Assembly (NCBI RefSeq): GCF_009730915.1
Contig: NC_052477.1
Span: 2,178,611 to 2,242,610, forward strand
Direction of reading: 5' to 3'
Source of the DNA: Dioscorea cayenensis subsp. rotundata
Lineage: Eukaryota; Streptophyta; Magnoliopsida; Dioscoreales; Dioscoreaceae
DNA: 64,000 bases
Every line of letters starts with the position of its first letter. Position 1 is the first letter of the stretch. Made by a program: the position numbers and the translations under genes. Of this stretch, positions 18,183 through 31,019 are shown in pieces. Below the pieces are notes generated by a model. That model searched no databases, was not told where the DNA came from, and saw only the letters and a program-made list of their open reading frames with translations.

Positions 18183-19001
18183 CTAGAAATCGAAGCCATC
18201 GTCGAAGCCGGCGTCGTAGCCGGCATCGTACGCGGCGGAGTCGGAGATGAGATCCCCCATCAAGAGCCCGCCAAGGGTTCCGCCGATGAGCCCAGCGCCA
18301 AGCCCTAGACCTAGCCCACCACCACCACCCATTCCCCTTCCCGCCGCCGGCGGAGGAGGGGTGTAGCCATACCCAGCCGGCGGATACCCATACCCTGGCG
18401 CCCCAGCCTGGGGTGGGTAACCATAGGGTGGCGCAGGGTAGGCCGGGTAGCCGCCGTAGGACGGAGGTGGATACGCCGACGCCGGGTAGGCCGTCACCGG
18501 CTCCACAGGCTTGGCCGCCGGTGGGGTTGGGTAGACAGTGCCGTTTTCATTGGATTTGGAATTAGGGTTAGGGTTAGGGTTAGGATTGGGCATGGGATCT
18601 GAGAGCTTGTAGGAGAGATGGAGGACACCCTTAGGGCGGCGAGAGGAAGGACGGCGTACCTGATAGCTGAGGGAGCTGGAGGAGTCTCCGGCCGGGGAGG
18701 AGAGGAGCTCGGAAAGAGGAACGTGGACCTCGCCGACATCGCGATCTCCGAGAGAGCGACGGGTGCGGAGGAGGACGTGGAGGGTGGCGGAGGTCGCGGA
18801 AGGGATTGAAGGGACGGCGAATCGGAAGGTGGTGTTCCAGTTAGGGTTCCTGCGGGATTCGCGGTCGGGAGCGGTGCGATGGCGAGTGCGAGGGTCGGAG
18901 GAGAGCCAAGCGATGGCGTAGACTTCGAGGCGGGAGAAGATGTTGACGTCCTTGAGGTCGCGAGCCGAGATCAGGGTGATCTCGATGGATGCGAACGCCA
19001 T
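18183..19001 (-). CDS. SRC2: SRC2 homolog, C2 domain plus Pro/Gly/Tyr-rich tail
   Basis: Single-exon gene of 272 residues. The C2 domain (about 1-130) contains SIEITLISARDLKDVNIFSR, RRNPNWNTTFRFAVPS, GEVHVPLSELL and the trailing YQVRRPSSRRPKGVLHLSYK. A linker of alternating Pro-Asn (PNPNPNPNPN) is encoded by telomere-like repeats at 18562-18585. Then comes a Pro/Tyr/Gly-rich region with YPPPSYGGYPAYPAPPYGYP, a glycine-rich hydrophobic block GLGLGLGAGLIGGTLGG, and an acidic end DAGYDAGFDDGFDF. This order matches plant SRC2, a cold-induced protein reported at ER and vacuole or plasma membranes. The shorter paralogue lies 2.4 kb downstream in the same orientation. Confidence 0.93.
   Translation of the reverse strand: MAFASIEITLISARDLKDVNIFSRLEVYAIAWLSSDPRTRHRTAPDRESRRNPNWNTTFRFAVPSIPSATSATLHVLLRTRRSLGDRDVGEVHVPLSELLSSPAGDSSSSLSYQVRRPSSRRPKGVLHLSYKLSDPMPNPNPNPNPNSKSNENGTVYPTPPAAKPVEPVTAYPASAYPPPSYGGYPAYPAPPYGYPPQAGAPGYGYPPAGYGYTPPPPAAGRGMGGGGGLGLGLGAGLIGGTLGGLLMGDLISDSAAYDAGYDAGFDDGFDF
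18562..18585 (-). repeat. Telomere-like repeats inside the SRC2 coding region
   Basis: Three perfect TTAGGG units at 18562-18579 and one TTAGGA at 18580-18585. On the coding strand they read CCTAAC repeats. Read in register, the hexamer gives the dipeptide Pro-Asn. Confidence 0.95.
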
Positions 19002-19024
19002 TGGAGAGGTTGGAGAAGGAGGGG

Positions 19025-19066
19025 AGGATCTAGGGTTAGGGTTTCGGGAAATGAAGGGTTTATATA
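19025..19066 (-). promoter_or_regulatory. SRC2 core promoter: TATA box and double telo-box
   Basis: TATATAAA on the minus strand at 19059-19066, 58 bp upstream of the start codon. Between them is AAACCCTAACCCTA (about 19030-19043), a doubled telo-box near the expected transcription start. Confidence 0.65.
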
Positions 19067-19257
19067 GAGAGAGGAAGAGGGGGAGGTGGGAGGAGAAGAT
19101 GGATGCACGCGCGAAAACGATGAGGTTTTTATTCTTATTTTTAGAATTTAGTTTTATTTATTTATTTATTCTTGGGTTGCTTCGTTGTCATTATTTATTT
19201 ATTTATTAATTGATTTTTTTAATTTTATAAATAACTGATTTAATATATATATATATA

Positions 19258-19858
19258 GGAAAATTATTTTTTAGTTCCGGAAAGTTTCAGATCCTCTGAC
19301 ATTTGAATTTGCCAGATAGTCCCTCTTTTTTTTGACAGCTTACTTTTCAATCCTGACAGTATACTTTTCAATTAATACAACTTACTCTGTTAGTTTATTC
19401 TATTTTACAACATGTACTTCCCGCTTAAAAATATATAGTTTCTATTTAACATTGCGTGTTTTCATTTAACCACATAAATTTTTATTTAACATATAGCACA
19501 TTTGCATTTAAAATTTGTCTTTTCCGCTTAAAATTATTAGTTTTCGCTTTAAATTTGGTGTTTTCGCTTAACTACATAAGTTTTCACTTAACATATAACA
19601 CATTTGCGTTTAAAATTTGACTTTTTCACTTAAAATTATGGGTTTCCGCTTAAAATTTGGTATTTTCGCTTAAAAACTGAGAGTCAGCCCAATTAACATC
19701 TGTTACCTTTATGTCAACGTCAATCACATTTATGTCAAAAAGGTCTGAAAAGTAATCTGTCAAAAAAAGGAAGGATTTTTTGGGAATACTCAAAGTCATG
19801 GGTTTTTTTTTGTGAATACATGAACTTTGGAGAGATTTTTTGTTCATTTTCAGTATAT
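19258..19858. mobile_element. Non-autonomous class II element with TTAA-rich interior
   Basis: Left 'ccctcttttttttgacagcttacttttcaatcc' (about 19320-19353) matches the reverse complement of right 'ggtctgaaaagtaatctgtcaaaaaaaggaagg' (about 19743-19775). Both sit inside longer, poorly matched ends. The interior is a run of units such as 'ttcgcttaaaattatgggttt' and 'cacttaacatataacacatttgcg', repeated two to three times. It has no coding frame. It may be a small MULE-type element. Confidence 0.5.
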
Positions 19859-19859
19859 A

Positions 19860-21118
19860 TATATATATATAATTATTTTATGAAAAAATTTATGTAGGAT
19901 TTGATATGTCTTAGGATTTATTTATTTTTTTATATGAATTTCTAAGTTGAAAAGAATTAAAACTATTTTGGTATATTCTTTTGGATTTAAGTGTATTATC
20001 TGTACTTTAAGTTATTTTTGGGATAAGTATGAGAACAGAGAAAATATTATATTGTTAAATCCAATATTAATATTATATTTTTAAATCCAATGATTAACAC
20101 ATAGCTCACTAGGAGTTTATAATAAAATAATTTACAATTTTTTTTTGTTTGTTTTATATATGTTCCGTATAACTTGCTGTCCTTGAAACATAAGCACAAA
20201 TTTTATTAGCTAAATTATCAAATAATATATCTTTACAGGTGGATATTCTCGATTGTCTTATGTGACATTATTGGTACACAGTGGTGCAATGACATTACAT
20301 CTTTCCACAAATTATTTTAATAGGCAGCGTTAAAGGCTATATATTAAGAAAAATATATAAGCAAATATCAACGTTTTACAAAGATATGTGTTATATATAA
20401 TCATATTTTAGAGTTTTTTTTGCTTTTTTTCTACCTGTCACACTAAAAATTTTGTGCATTATTAATATTTTTTAATTTACTTTTTAATTTAATGTAACTG
20501 TACAATTTTCAATAAATCACAATCAACTAAATATTAAATCATATACTCCATTTAGTGAAATTTTAAAGACTGAAAAATAATAAATTTTTTTATAAAATTT
20601 AAATTGTCAATTAACTTCAACCGATTTTTTTAATGGATGTAAAATAGGTAAATCTGACAAGAAAAAAAAAACATATCATACATGAAATTCCCTTTAATAG
20701 AGAGGTAGGAAATTATATAAAAAAAAAAATGAATGGATTTTAGGGCACAAGGATCCACTATCACAAGCATGTTGGAAATTAAAAGATAAATGAGGTTGAG
20801 CCATAACTTTATTCCCAAGTTTGGAGATAAAAACTCATGCAACTGAAATAATATCCCAAGATTAGCTAAATTAGTTTAAGAAAGCAAGTAGCTGAGAAAA
20901 TTTTCATCAACCAAACCAGTAAAGATAATGTTTACATGGAGCGAAAATGTAGTAAACCAGCAAGTTAAATGTTTTTACTGACAAATTATTCAAACAGGAA
21001 AAGAAGTTATTTGCAACTCACTGCAGAAAATCACAGCTCTTGATACAAAGTAGATTTAAACCTGAAATGACTGAAAATGGATTGAACTAGCCCAACATCA
21101 GAGACATTCCCCTTCAGT
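19860..21118. other. AT-rich intergenic spacer 3' of QCR8
   Basis: No gene is supported. It contains AT-rich unique sequence and probably the 3' untranslated region of QCR8 at its right end. Confidence 0.5.
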
Positions 21119-23488
21119 TCAGTACCTATGGGCCAGCTTTTCCTTCTCTTGGTAATTCTGAACATAACTGCAACAAGAATCAAAGAGACAAAACGGGTGA
21201 AAAATTCAATGTTTAAACCAAGTTTTATTGCCCAAATTGATAAACTACATTGCATGGAAGAAACATACAGCTGAAAAGACAACATCAGCTCATAGCTATA
21301 CCATACTGCATGAGTAAAGCATTCAAACTATGAATTATATCAGCTTAAATATTAAATACTAGACTATTTTCACTAATATATCAATGTTTTGCAGTTACTT
21401 AGTACATACATCAGCACTTGAATCCTACTGCCATGAACTATTTATTAACCATTGAGTCAACTATTTGTCAAGAAGCATCAGATTCATTCATAACACAAAA
21501 ATAAAGCAAATTTCTTAATCCAAAACACATAATTAGCTGTCTATTGTTAGAGATGCACAGACTATTTTCTACCACCATTTCCAAAACATCAATGTTAACT
21601 CTTTCTTTTCAAGATAATTGCAGCATAAGATGCCATGTGGAGGATTTGAACATCCAATCTTCTTCTGGAGGGTAGTGCTTTACATTAGCAACGAGTGGTA
21701 GACAAGTGAAATTAGGCTCATTCTGATATAACTTATAAGGCTGGGGAAGAAGAACCAGCCTGAGAAACATTTAAGTCCAAATAAGAAGTATTTATTTCAT
21801 ATATAGTTTGGACCATTTTAAACCAATCAGGACATCCACAAATGTTGACTGAATCAAGTTGGACTACGCATTTCCGCTAGACTGGCCCAGTAGTAAACCT
21901 ATGTGGTTTGGTGAAACCTTCATCAGCATGATCAAGCTAGAACTCAAACACTTATTATATAAAACCTTTAAATGCCAGACCAAAGTGGTTGAATAATGGA
22001 ATAATGAGAATAAGGTTTAATGCAATTACAAACCTACATCAACACTTATGTATTTATAAATAAACCATTTAATACTTTTCAATTGATTGAACACTCATCT
22101 AGCAAGTTTTAAAAGGGTAAACAAGAGTAGGATTTCAATTAGCAGATGGAGAGTATCTAGGCTTGTCCTGCATAAATACTAAATCACCACTTAACTTCCT
22201 CATTAGAGGCCAAGAAAACAGCTGCAAATTCAACATCAAACATAATTAAACAAGGAGAACATGATCTATTAATTGAGCACAACAATAAGATAATTATTTT
22301 TCTTAAATAATTAAGCACTAAATACAATTGACATGTGACATTAAAATAGCTCAGTATGAATGCATTATAAATAAGTCAGCTTGAAGAACAACTAACCATG
22401 CACATAGACATAAATAAATAGTTTCATCATACAAAGGTAGTCAATGTCAGTATGGCAATCATGTGAGAATTACATCAGATTAATCAAACAAAACTAGTTT
22501 TAAACTTCTTTCCAGCGAGAATAAAAGCAGTGCTAGCCAGTGCCAAGTTATGCCTTGTCCAAACCGCAAATAAATTAATATCACCCCAAATAGATTTTAG
22601 TTGGTTGATGATTTTATCATGCAATTTTTCTGACCTGGTTTATAGCAACAAGCAGTGCTGGAGTCCGTAAAGTTGTGGTTCAATCACATATATGTATTGT
22701 CATGTGGAAACTCCATGAATTTGGAATGAACTATTTATCACTAAAGCAATCCATTTCCCTTATCTCCATATGAGCAGAAATCTAGTTCAAAATTATGCTT
22801 ATATATATGGTACATATTACTCAAGAGAGGTTAATCCCAACATCTGAAGAATTCTAGAAGAGCTATCTGTTGCATGGAATCTCCTTAGGTTAAGAACATA
22901 ATTCTTTAGCAACATTTTTATTAAAGAAAAGAAAAACTTTGTGGCATCCAAAATTCTTCGATTTGAAGCTTTAGGGGAAATTTTCAATTTAAATTTGCTC
23001 ATATATATCGTGAAAAACCTTTAATTTGCAGTCAGTGGCTTGCACAGATCGTGAATCAATATCCCCCATTTGGAACGAATGCAAACCAATAAAACCCAAT
23101 TATTTATCAAAAAAATACTGATTAAATCATCAAAAATCCAGAAAAAAAGAATTGCAAAAGGCATGATCAAACACTACCACGGATGAATCTAACCAAACTA
23201 ACACTAATTAGGTCAAATCGAAGCAACTGCAAGGAAACATCAACACAAGATCTAAAAATTCAACCAAAATAATCAATCACGCCATGAAATCATTGAAAGG
23301 ATTAAAAGAGGGCATTACGCATAGGTTCCGATGAGAGGTCCAAGCAAAAGGGTGGCGGAGATCCAATTCTCCGAGACCTTGTGATGGATCTTGTTAGGGA
23401 GATCATTCCACAACCCCGGCATCACCTTCTGTTGGAATGGTGAGAGACTGTAGACCACCGCCTTCACCCTCACCGGCACCTTCCCCAT
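21119..23488 (-). CDS. QCR8: Cytochrome b-c1 complex subunit 8 (QCR8)
   Basis: Small subunit of respiratory complex III in the mitochondrial inner membrane, in contact with cytochrome b. Two exons, 23319-23488 and 21119-21167, give exactly 72 residues, the length of the Arabidopsis protein. Exon 1 encodes MGKVPVRVKAVVYSLSPFQQ, GLWNDLPNKIHHKVSENW and ISATLLLGPLIGTYA, including the single hydrophobic segment. Exon 2 supplies YVQNYQEKEKLAHRY before the stop. The exon 2 reading is fixed by phase (GC|T = Ala) and the conserved EKEKL.HR end. The intron is about 2.15 kb with GT-AG borders. The assignment is firm although the gene is too short for most gene finders. Confidence 0.92.
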
Positions 23489-23772
23489 TTCTCCGATCGA
23501 TCTCCGGCTTCAAACCCTCGTCGTCGTCGCCGCCGCGCTCTCTCCGATTTCAACCTCGCGTTTCGAGAAAAATCCCAGGAAAATGGATCGCCCTCGAGTT
23601 GATTGACTCTAAGACTTAACGGGTCAGATTTATTTGGATCCGTTCAAGGTGTAAACCCGAATCCGAACTAGATGGTCTTTATTTGGATTCTTTTATTATA
23701 GAAATATGAAATTACGTATAGAACCCCATATATTTTCATAATTGCAAATGTACCCAACATTATATTTCGCAT

Positions 23773-24126
23773 CTCTAATAAATAATAATAATAATCAGAA
23801 TCTAAACCTACTTGAATTTTTTTTTTTCACAATAACAATCACTACCTAGTGTATTAAAATGTTATAAGAATAATAAATAAATAAACCCAAAATCAAATAC
23901 CTGACTTAACGGTACTTATTCACAAATCCTCTGTAAAAAGATATCATTTCTAATAAATAATAATAATCAAAACCTAAACCTACTTGAATTATTTTTCACA
24001 ATAACAATCACTACTACCTGGTGTATTAAAATGTTATAAGAATAATAAATAAATAAACCCAAAATCAAATACCTAGCTTAATGGTACTTGTTCACAAATT
24101 CTCTGTAAAAGGATATCATTTCTAGG
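23773..24126. repeat. Two-copy direct tandem duplication, about 176 bp, upstream of QCR8
   Basis: Units start at 'tctaataaataataat' near 23773 and 23949. Both contain 'cacaataacaatcactac', 'gtgtattaaaatgttataag' and 'aaatacct...taa.ggtactt'. The copies are highly similar. This lies 285 bp or more upstream of the QCR8 start codon. Confidence 0.85.
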
Positions 24127-25228
24127 ATTGCATGACAATAGATTTATTAATTTAGTTTAATTCCTCTAATATTTTCTAAGTGTGCATATAATAGGACTCT
24201 AATCGCCCAATGTGATATTTGACCGAATTAATAAATTCAGTACAATACTGTACCAGCTTATCCTTTTGACACCCCCTTGTGAGATGATGTTTATCATCTT
24301 TGTTTATAATATGACTCTAATCGCCCAAGTGTCTGCAGTAGAAATAACCTATTGGAAAATTGTTGGAAAAACAAAGCCCAACAAGTTCAATGTATTGATT
24401 TTCCTCAATAATAACAATAAGATAATAATTATAGAGAATAAAAAATTCAGACATTATTGCATCATAAACAGGATTAGAGTAAAAAATATACAGTCTGTAA
24501 ACAAACCTTTCAAATGAGTCTTGTACACACATGTTTAGCATAATACATGCTGAGTCTCAAACATAGGTATTGAGTTTTGGCTGTTCACTATGACATGTTA
24601 TGGCATGTTTGCACAAAGCTTAATCCTTTAATCATTAAAAAATAATTATATACAAATAGTGTATGGAACTACATGACATTGAGAGGTTCTATACATCTCT
24701 AACTATAATGAGTGACTTTTCCCCTTTTTTTTATTTTTTTTTATTTTTTTCTTTTTTTATCTTCGCAGTCACGAGTGGAAGGTGTATACCGGCGATGCAG
24801 TTCAAGAACAAACTATTTGTCGATGTTTTGTCATCCTCTCCAAATTCTCAGAAACCATAGAAGTCAGGTTCTGGTCCTCGAATTTAATGTCCCGGCCAAA
24901 CCTGAGAAGATGTGGAGTGTGAGTGAAATTTAAAAAGACGGACAAATGAATACAATGTTTAAGTGATGTTATTTCGCAAAAGATTGAAACTATTAATATT
25001 TTTTTCAAATGAAAGTCTATTCGGCAAGTTCCTTTTGTACAAATAGCATTGTCCTAACTGTTTTCTGGTTCTATCTAATGTTTTGCAAGGTGATGACAAA
25101 ATCTGGGTGATTTCTTAGTACCTAGACAATACCATAAATATTTCACATAATTGCATGACCAAAATCAAAATTTCCTAGTACCTACACAAACTCCTATGAT
25201 ATATTGATGTGGGATTATAGAACTGATT
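24127..25228. other. AT-rich intergenic spacer between QCR8 and the JMJ24-like gene
   Basis: No coding sequence is supported. 'cgcccaa.tgtg' and 'ataggactctaatcgccc' occur twice near 24190-24330, suggesting a small local duplication. Confidence 0.4.
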
Positions 25229-28200
25229 TTAATCATAAAGCAAAGTCAGATCATCTGATAAAAATGTGTAGAAGAAAGAGCAGTTGACATACTCAGGATC
25301 AAGCGTTATTTTCTGAATGTCTGTGATGACTGAACTGGCAGCATACAAAGAGATCTTTCCCACCTGCATTAGATTCCATAAACAGTATGTTCTTCAATTC
25401 CTAGGAAAAACTTACAGAACTAGGAAAATAATCTGTAAAATTTTGGTATTTGCTAACCTCCAGCATCTTTAATTTTGCATCATGATTATTAGGAAGACAG
25501 CGGATCTCCTGAGCCAACCTAATAGACTCCCCTAGGCTCTCAGGTGAAAGGAAGCCAAGGGCCAACATAACTGAAGACTGAAATAAATTGCTATTGAATT
25601 TCAGAAAATGGAGATTCCAATAACTTCAATTCAAGAGCTAAACAAACCATACCTTCAAGAATACAAAGACATAGCATTAAAATAAATAAAAAAAAAGGCT
25701 ATCCATTATAATGCAGGCATAGGATTTGGTGATGTTGTTTTCAACCAACAAACCTATACTGAAAGTGATAAGTTGATACTGAAAACCGCATTATATTCAT
25801 GCATAAATTGTCTCATGGCCTTTAAAACAAAACAAACATTCATCATCCTGTGTCCTAACAAAAATTCAACATTCTCATTCCTGCTATTTCAAGCACTCTA
25901 CCAAGTGATACTACTAGCTTAATTTCACATTAGCAAGAACTGGTCTAAGATCTAGATATCTCAATTGAAGAAAGATGTCAAGTCTACAGTTACAGAATTT
26001 GATTTCAACATCCAAGCCAACCCTCATTTTGTCTTAGCATGCTGTTCATGCTAGTTACCTAGCACTTTGCTAAGCTTTTACATAACCAGCTTAACCAGAT
26101 GCCTCAGCTTGCCATGAACACTTCTAAAATGTAGGTCACCTTTTGGGTGATTGTGCAGGGCCTTTAAGGTCCAAAATAATTGGGGTCAGACTGTCAGAGG
26201 AGTGATTATGGCTTATCATGTCAAAAGAATAGAAGAAAACCATAAAGACTAAACTGTTTTTAAGATAAAAGTGAAGATGTTAAAAAAAACAATATCCTCT
26301 AAAAACTAACAGCAATTCTCGGTGGAAACCATAAATTTGCAAAAATGAACAGATACAGTTTCATGCCAGAAGGCAATTGTCTGACGGTGTCCAGACTATG
26401 TGACACAATAAAGGTCAGTCACATTCGTAATAAAAACAGATACACATATCAGAGAATTTAGAATCTGTTCCATGAAGAAATATAAAGAGCTGAATTCAAC
26501 ACGCACAAGTTATGTGAAACAAAATTTTAGTTGGAAAATGAATTTAAAACAGCCTCACACGTTATGTAGTAGACAAGCTTAGTAGCTCACCTGAAGATTT
26601 CGTACTTGAAATGAACATCCAGCAGGGATGCATATAGCCTCACCAACATGCTGTTTGAATGTCCATGGCTCTATCCCTGCAGATTACAAAGATATGAGTC
26701 AAACACATACAAAAAAGACAGATAAAAACTTCATGAGTTAGGATTATCCATCCTTTTTGACAATTCAACATAGAAAAATAATGGGCTTGCTGCTACTTGT
26801 ATGCACTTACCAAACTCCTCTTTCAATTTTCTTTTGTGATCTTTATTTAGGAAAAATGTTTGATCATAAACAGGGCATAGGACCTGAGATTCAAGACAAT
26901 GAATATGATGTTGGTGAGAGCAACTAATTTTGAAACAGTAAAGCAAACTCAGTACACATTTATTTAGTAAAAGCTATATACCGAAACAACTGGCTGAGTG
27001 GCAAAAACTGTCAGCTCTTTCCTATGAACCCTCAAATATTCATTCAGCTTTGGAACATCCTTCCTACTGAAAACATCCCAAATGGCTCCAGCTACATCAG
27101 GTGAGGAAATTTCCTCACTTGACCTCATGCTGGAATCACCTAAGTGGACACTGCCGAGCACTTCAGATTCCTTCAAAGCTTTTCCATTCATGTCATTACC
27201 GGACCTCTCCCACCCTTGAATATCCATTTCAGCTGAGTGCATCAACAAGTAAACCTGGACAGATTAAAAAATAAAAAATGCACATGTTAACACAACACCT
27301 GAAAATGTAGCTACTAGAAACAATGAGAAAGTAGGAATTAACATCATTATTATTTAGAAGAGAACACAATACAAGGTTTCCCCCAAAAGAGGAACACAGT
27401 AATTATGTGCAAACTGAATTATTTGTTAAATGGTATGCTTCATAAAGGAGATTTTATGGCGAGACTCAAAGCTGAAGTTCAGGATTTACAGATAGTGACG
27501 ATATCTATGTAATCAAGCAACTAATTAGCATTGCTATTAAGATCAATTTAAATAAGTCAATTTAAGTGAGAAGATCTGTCCACTTACCAAATCACTCATA
27601 TTAACTTGAAGATTGGTCACAACATCACCTCTGCCAAGTTCTTCATGCATCCCATAACCAATGAACATTTTAGGCCCATGTTCAGTCTGCACACTACACG
27701 GGGGAAGTTTGGCAGCAAGGTTTAGAAGACCCCACTTAAAATGAATGAACTCAAGTAAAGGCAAACTGGTGAAAAACTCAGGTCTCTGGCACAATATGAA
27801 CTCTTCCAAGACACTTGGAGAGGGCCAATCTTTCAGTTTCAACATAACCAGTGATCCATCTTCTCGTTTACATCCCTCCCTGTACCCCTTAACAAACTGG
27901 CTGAGTTCAACATCTGCCTGTAAGAGTTCAACTCCAATGAACTTTACAAATTCCACAGTCAACAGATAAAGATCTTATAATTAGGGAATGGTGAAGGTAT
28001 TGAAATAAGGTCATCAGTTAATATGGAAAATAGAAGATCAAAGTTAACTAGTAATAAAGAAGCCATGTTATGCTGTTAAATGAATGAAACTGCAATGAAT
28101 TTGCACAAGGGAAGAAGAGGGGTTAGATTCCAAATAACAGAGTTAATCAAACTTGTACGACAAGAGTCTTCTCAATGAACAAGAGTTATAAGAACTAAAG

Positions 28201-31019
28201 CCAATGAGAAATATCCAAGACGTACACTGAAATCCAATTTTCTTCCACTAAGCAGACTAAATACTTTAGTTCTGATCTACATTGGTCTAATCAAAAGGTA
28301 TAGCACACACAAAAGCACTTCACAATTTCATGCACATATGCTGCTGGCAAATATCTTCCTAAAGATCAAGTTCATCAAGCTTTATTGACAGGCAATAACA
28401 TGTTAAATCACTCATAAGAATCAATATGATAGCAAGTTGCAAACAATGTAAAACCATGCTTAAAGTAATTGTTGCAAATTATTAGGTTTCCCCTACTTGT
28501 CTTGTTCTATGGGTGTTATGTAAAAATGCAGATTATGGAAATATGAATTTATCAATAAAACATGCTAGTTATGATTCACGCAGTGAGGAGTAAAATTTAT
28601 AGCACCTTGGAACAAGACTACTAGTAGAATTGAATTCCAGACTATAATGCATGCCCTCAAATTAGTTTCAGAAGTTATGATTCTTAGAGTGACTTAACTA
28701 AATCCCATAGGATTTACCCAAACTTGATTCATGGACATAAGCTATCAAAACCATAAAGGCACTCAGAGTACGAAGCACATATCTCATGCATTTGTCAAAA
28801 ACAGCAGTCATTGCCAACAAAGCTATAAAATAGGTCATCTGAAACTAAGCATCATTTAGAAATATACCTCTGACTGTTTTAAGAAATCTACAGCCTGGAC
28901 CAATATATCGTCTTCTTTCATTCTGCCATCTTCCATCTCTTGAATTCCTTTCCAGATACTAACAGGATCCCACTTGGATGCAAATGAAGGGTCAAAGGCA
29001 TGTTTAATGATGACTGGTTCACCCTTGACCCAATGCTGTTGGAAATGATCAATTCCATCATGCTTTAAATCGTCTGCTGACGGGCTATACAGTAATTTAT
29101 TACTGGTGCCATTTCCTTGAGAGCACAGAAAGAGTTTCCACTCCCTGGTAACACTTGTTTGTGGGGTAGCACTTCTTGTGCAAGGACAATCACCACAACC
29201 TTCTTGATCGGAAATTTTACATCCACAAACCATTTCTTCAGTATTTTTTAACAGCTTTGCCACCCAATTTATTTTGAGAATGCGCCTCAAGACCAGTTTT
29301 GAAGAGCCACAGCCACCAGCGTCAACAGGTCCACAAGGAATACTACCATCAGCATCTGCCTTCCATTTGGGAAATAATTCTAAAAATTCAATTGTTTTCC
29401 CATCAGATGTGGGTAACACCCTTTTATGATTAATAGTCCGTTCAGGTGATCCAGGATCCACTGCAATACTGGCAACAACATTACTTTCATCAGCCACATG
29501 ACGCTCAGTTGATTTACTTTTACTGGTTACTGCTGATGATTCTCTAAGGTCCCGGCAACAAGCAAGGCACAAATCATAATTACAAGTTGTGCAGTGACGA
29601 TGATAATCAAAAATAGGTATTCTGCAGACATCACTGTAACAAAAGTACAGTGGTTGGTTATTTAAGAAGCAAAGGTGAAAACTTCCGCATCTCAGAATAT
29701 TGTAAAATGACTAGCAGTCAAAATGTTGAGAAGCATTACCAGCACATCTGCTCATCTGCAGATATCTTAGCTCTGGGTATATCTGCTTTGACACCTGTTA
29801 TAACATGTGTTGAACATGGTTGAGATCCAATACAGAGACATGAAATCCAACAAAATAAACTGAAACAAAAAGGGAAACCAAAACTCACCATTCACTCTGG
29901 CCTCCAATTCCAGCTCAAAGCACTGTTCAGAATGAATTTGCTTAAGGACAGGAAGTAGAAAAGATAAAAGTCTGTGAAGATATCTCAACTTATCCAGAGA
30001 AGCCAATTCCTGGATTTTATTCTGCAAAACACATACAAATATATAGAGGTTCACTCTCCAGACGAGCAATTACTTCTGAACCACACTATGGAGAAATCCA
30101 AATAATCAAGGCAAAGCTTAATAGAAAACTCAAATACCTTTATTAAATTATCACCACGAGAGCAAATTCTACAGCTACAAGCATTACGACAAACAGGACA
30201 GTTACTTCGGAATTCCTCCCTTGGAATATCAGCATACCTTGCACATGATCAAATGACAAAACTAAGCTACACCATTCCAAGAACCACTGCAACAGTTAAA
30301 AGAAGCAGGAAAAAAAAAACTTTTTTTACCATTTTGATATGCAATTCTCGCAGTATCCCCTCCTAGAACAACCACTACACCACACAATATTTGTCCGATC
30401 ACTCCTCTGGCATTGATGGCAGGCTAGACCTTCGGCCTGGCCGGATGAATCAGAACTCTTTCCAGAATACTCCTACAATTCCAACAATTTAAAACATCCA
30501 ATTAACATATAGAACCAAAAAAAAAACATACAGAACCAAACCAAGAAACCGACGACATCACTACGTCAGTACTAGTAACACTACAACTACTACTGCTACT
30601 ACTACACATACCCCCCGAGCACTTTCAAGAAGTCCTTTCACCTCCTTGCTCAACGGAGACCGATTAGGAGTGAAACCATACTTGAGAACCGAATTCTCCT
30701 CATCCTGAAATCTTCTCCCAGACATCATCGTCTTCAAGGAAACAGATGCAGGGAACTGAGAATCCCCCAAGGGAGACACAGAACGAGGAATCTCCGGCGG
30801 CTCAGGATCAGCAATCGACTTCCTTCTAGCTTTCTTGAGGTTAGCCCGCATGGCGGAATTAGCAGCACGCTTCTTCGCCTGAATATAGTGCTTCTCACAC
30901 ACCGTCTTGTCCGGCATCGACAACGCGTTGCAGCGCCATTGCTTACCATCAGAGCGCTTGCACCGAAGGTCCTCAGGGATTCCAGACCCATCCTCCATCC
31001 CCATCCTCGTATGCTCCAT
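25229..31019 (-). CDS. JMJ24: JMJ24-like WRC/RING/JmjC chromatin protein
   Basis: Twelve exons join in frame to 873 residues: 30612-31019, 30330-30472, 30138-30237, 29889-30021, 29740-29794, 28868-29633, 27588-27917, 26982-27254, 26811-26883, 26591-26676, 25458-25577 and 25229-25363. Domains in order: WRC motif (about 17-52, [18 protein letters not shown]), RING-like zinc finger (about 154-212, [18 protein letters not shown] and [14 protein letters not shown]), a second Cys/His cluster ([20 protein letters not shown]), and a C-terminal JmjC domain from about 500. In KDM3-type demethylases the Fe(II) ligands lie in H-x-D before MSD and in GC-P-H-QVRN. Here these positions read Q639-V-N641 and GCSFQVRN (Phe783). 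Loss of the ligands together with a RING matches Arabidopsis JMJ24, a non-catalytic JmjC protein reported to act as an E3 ligase on CMT3. Orthology is inferred from architecture. Confidence 0.9.
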
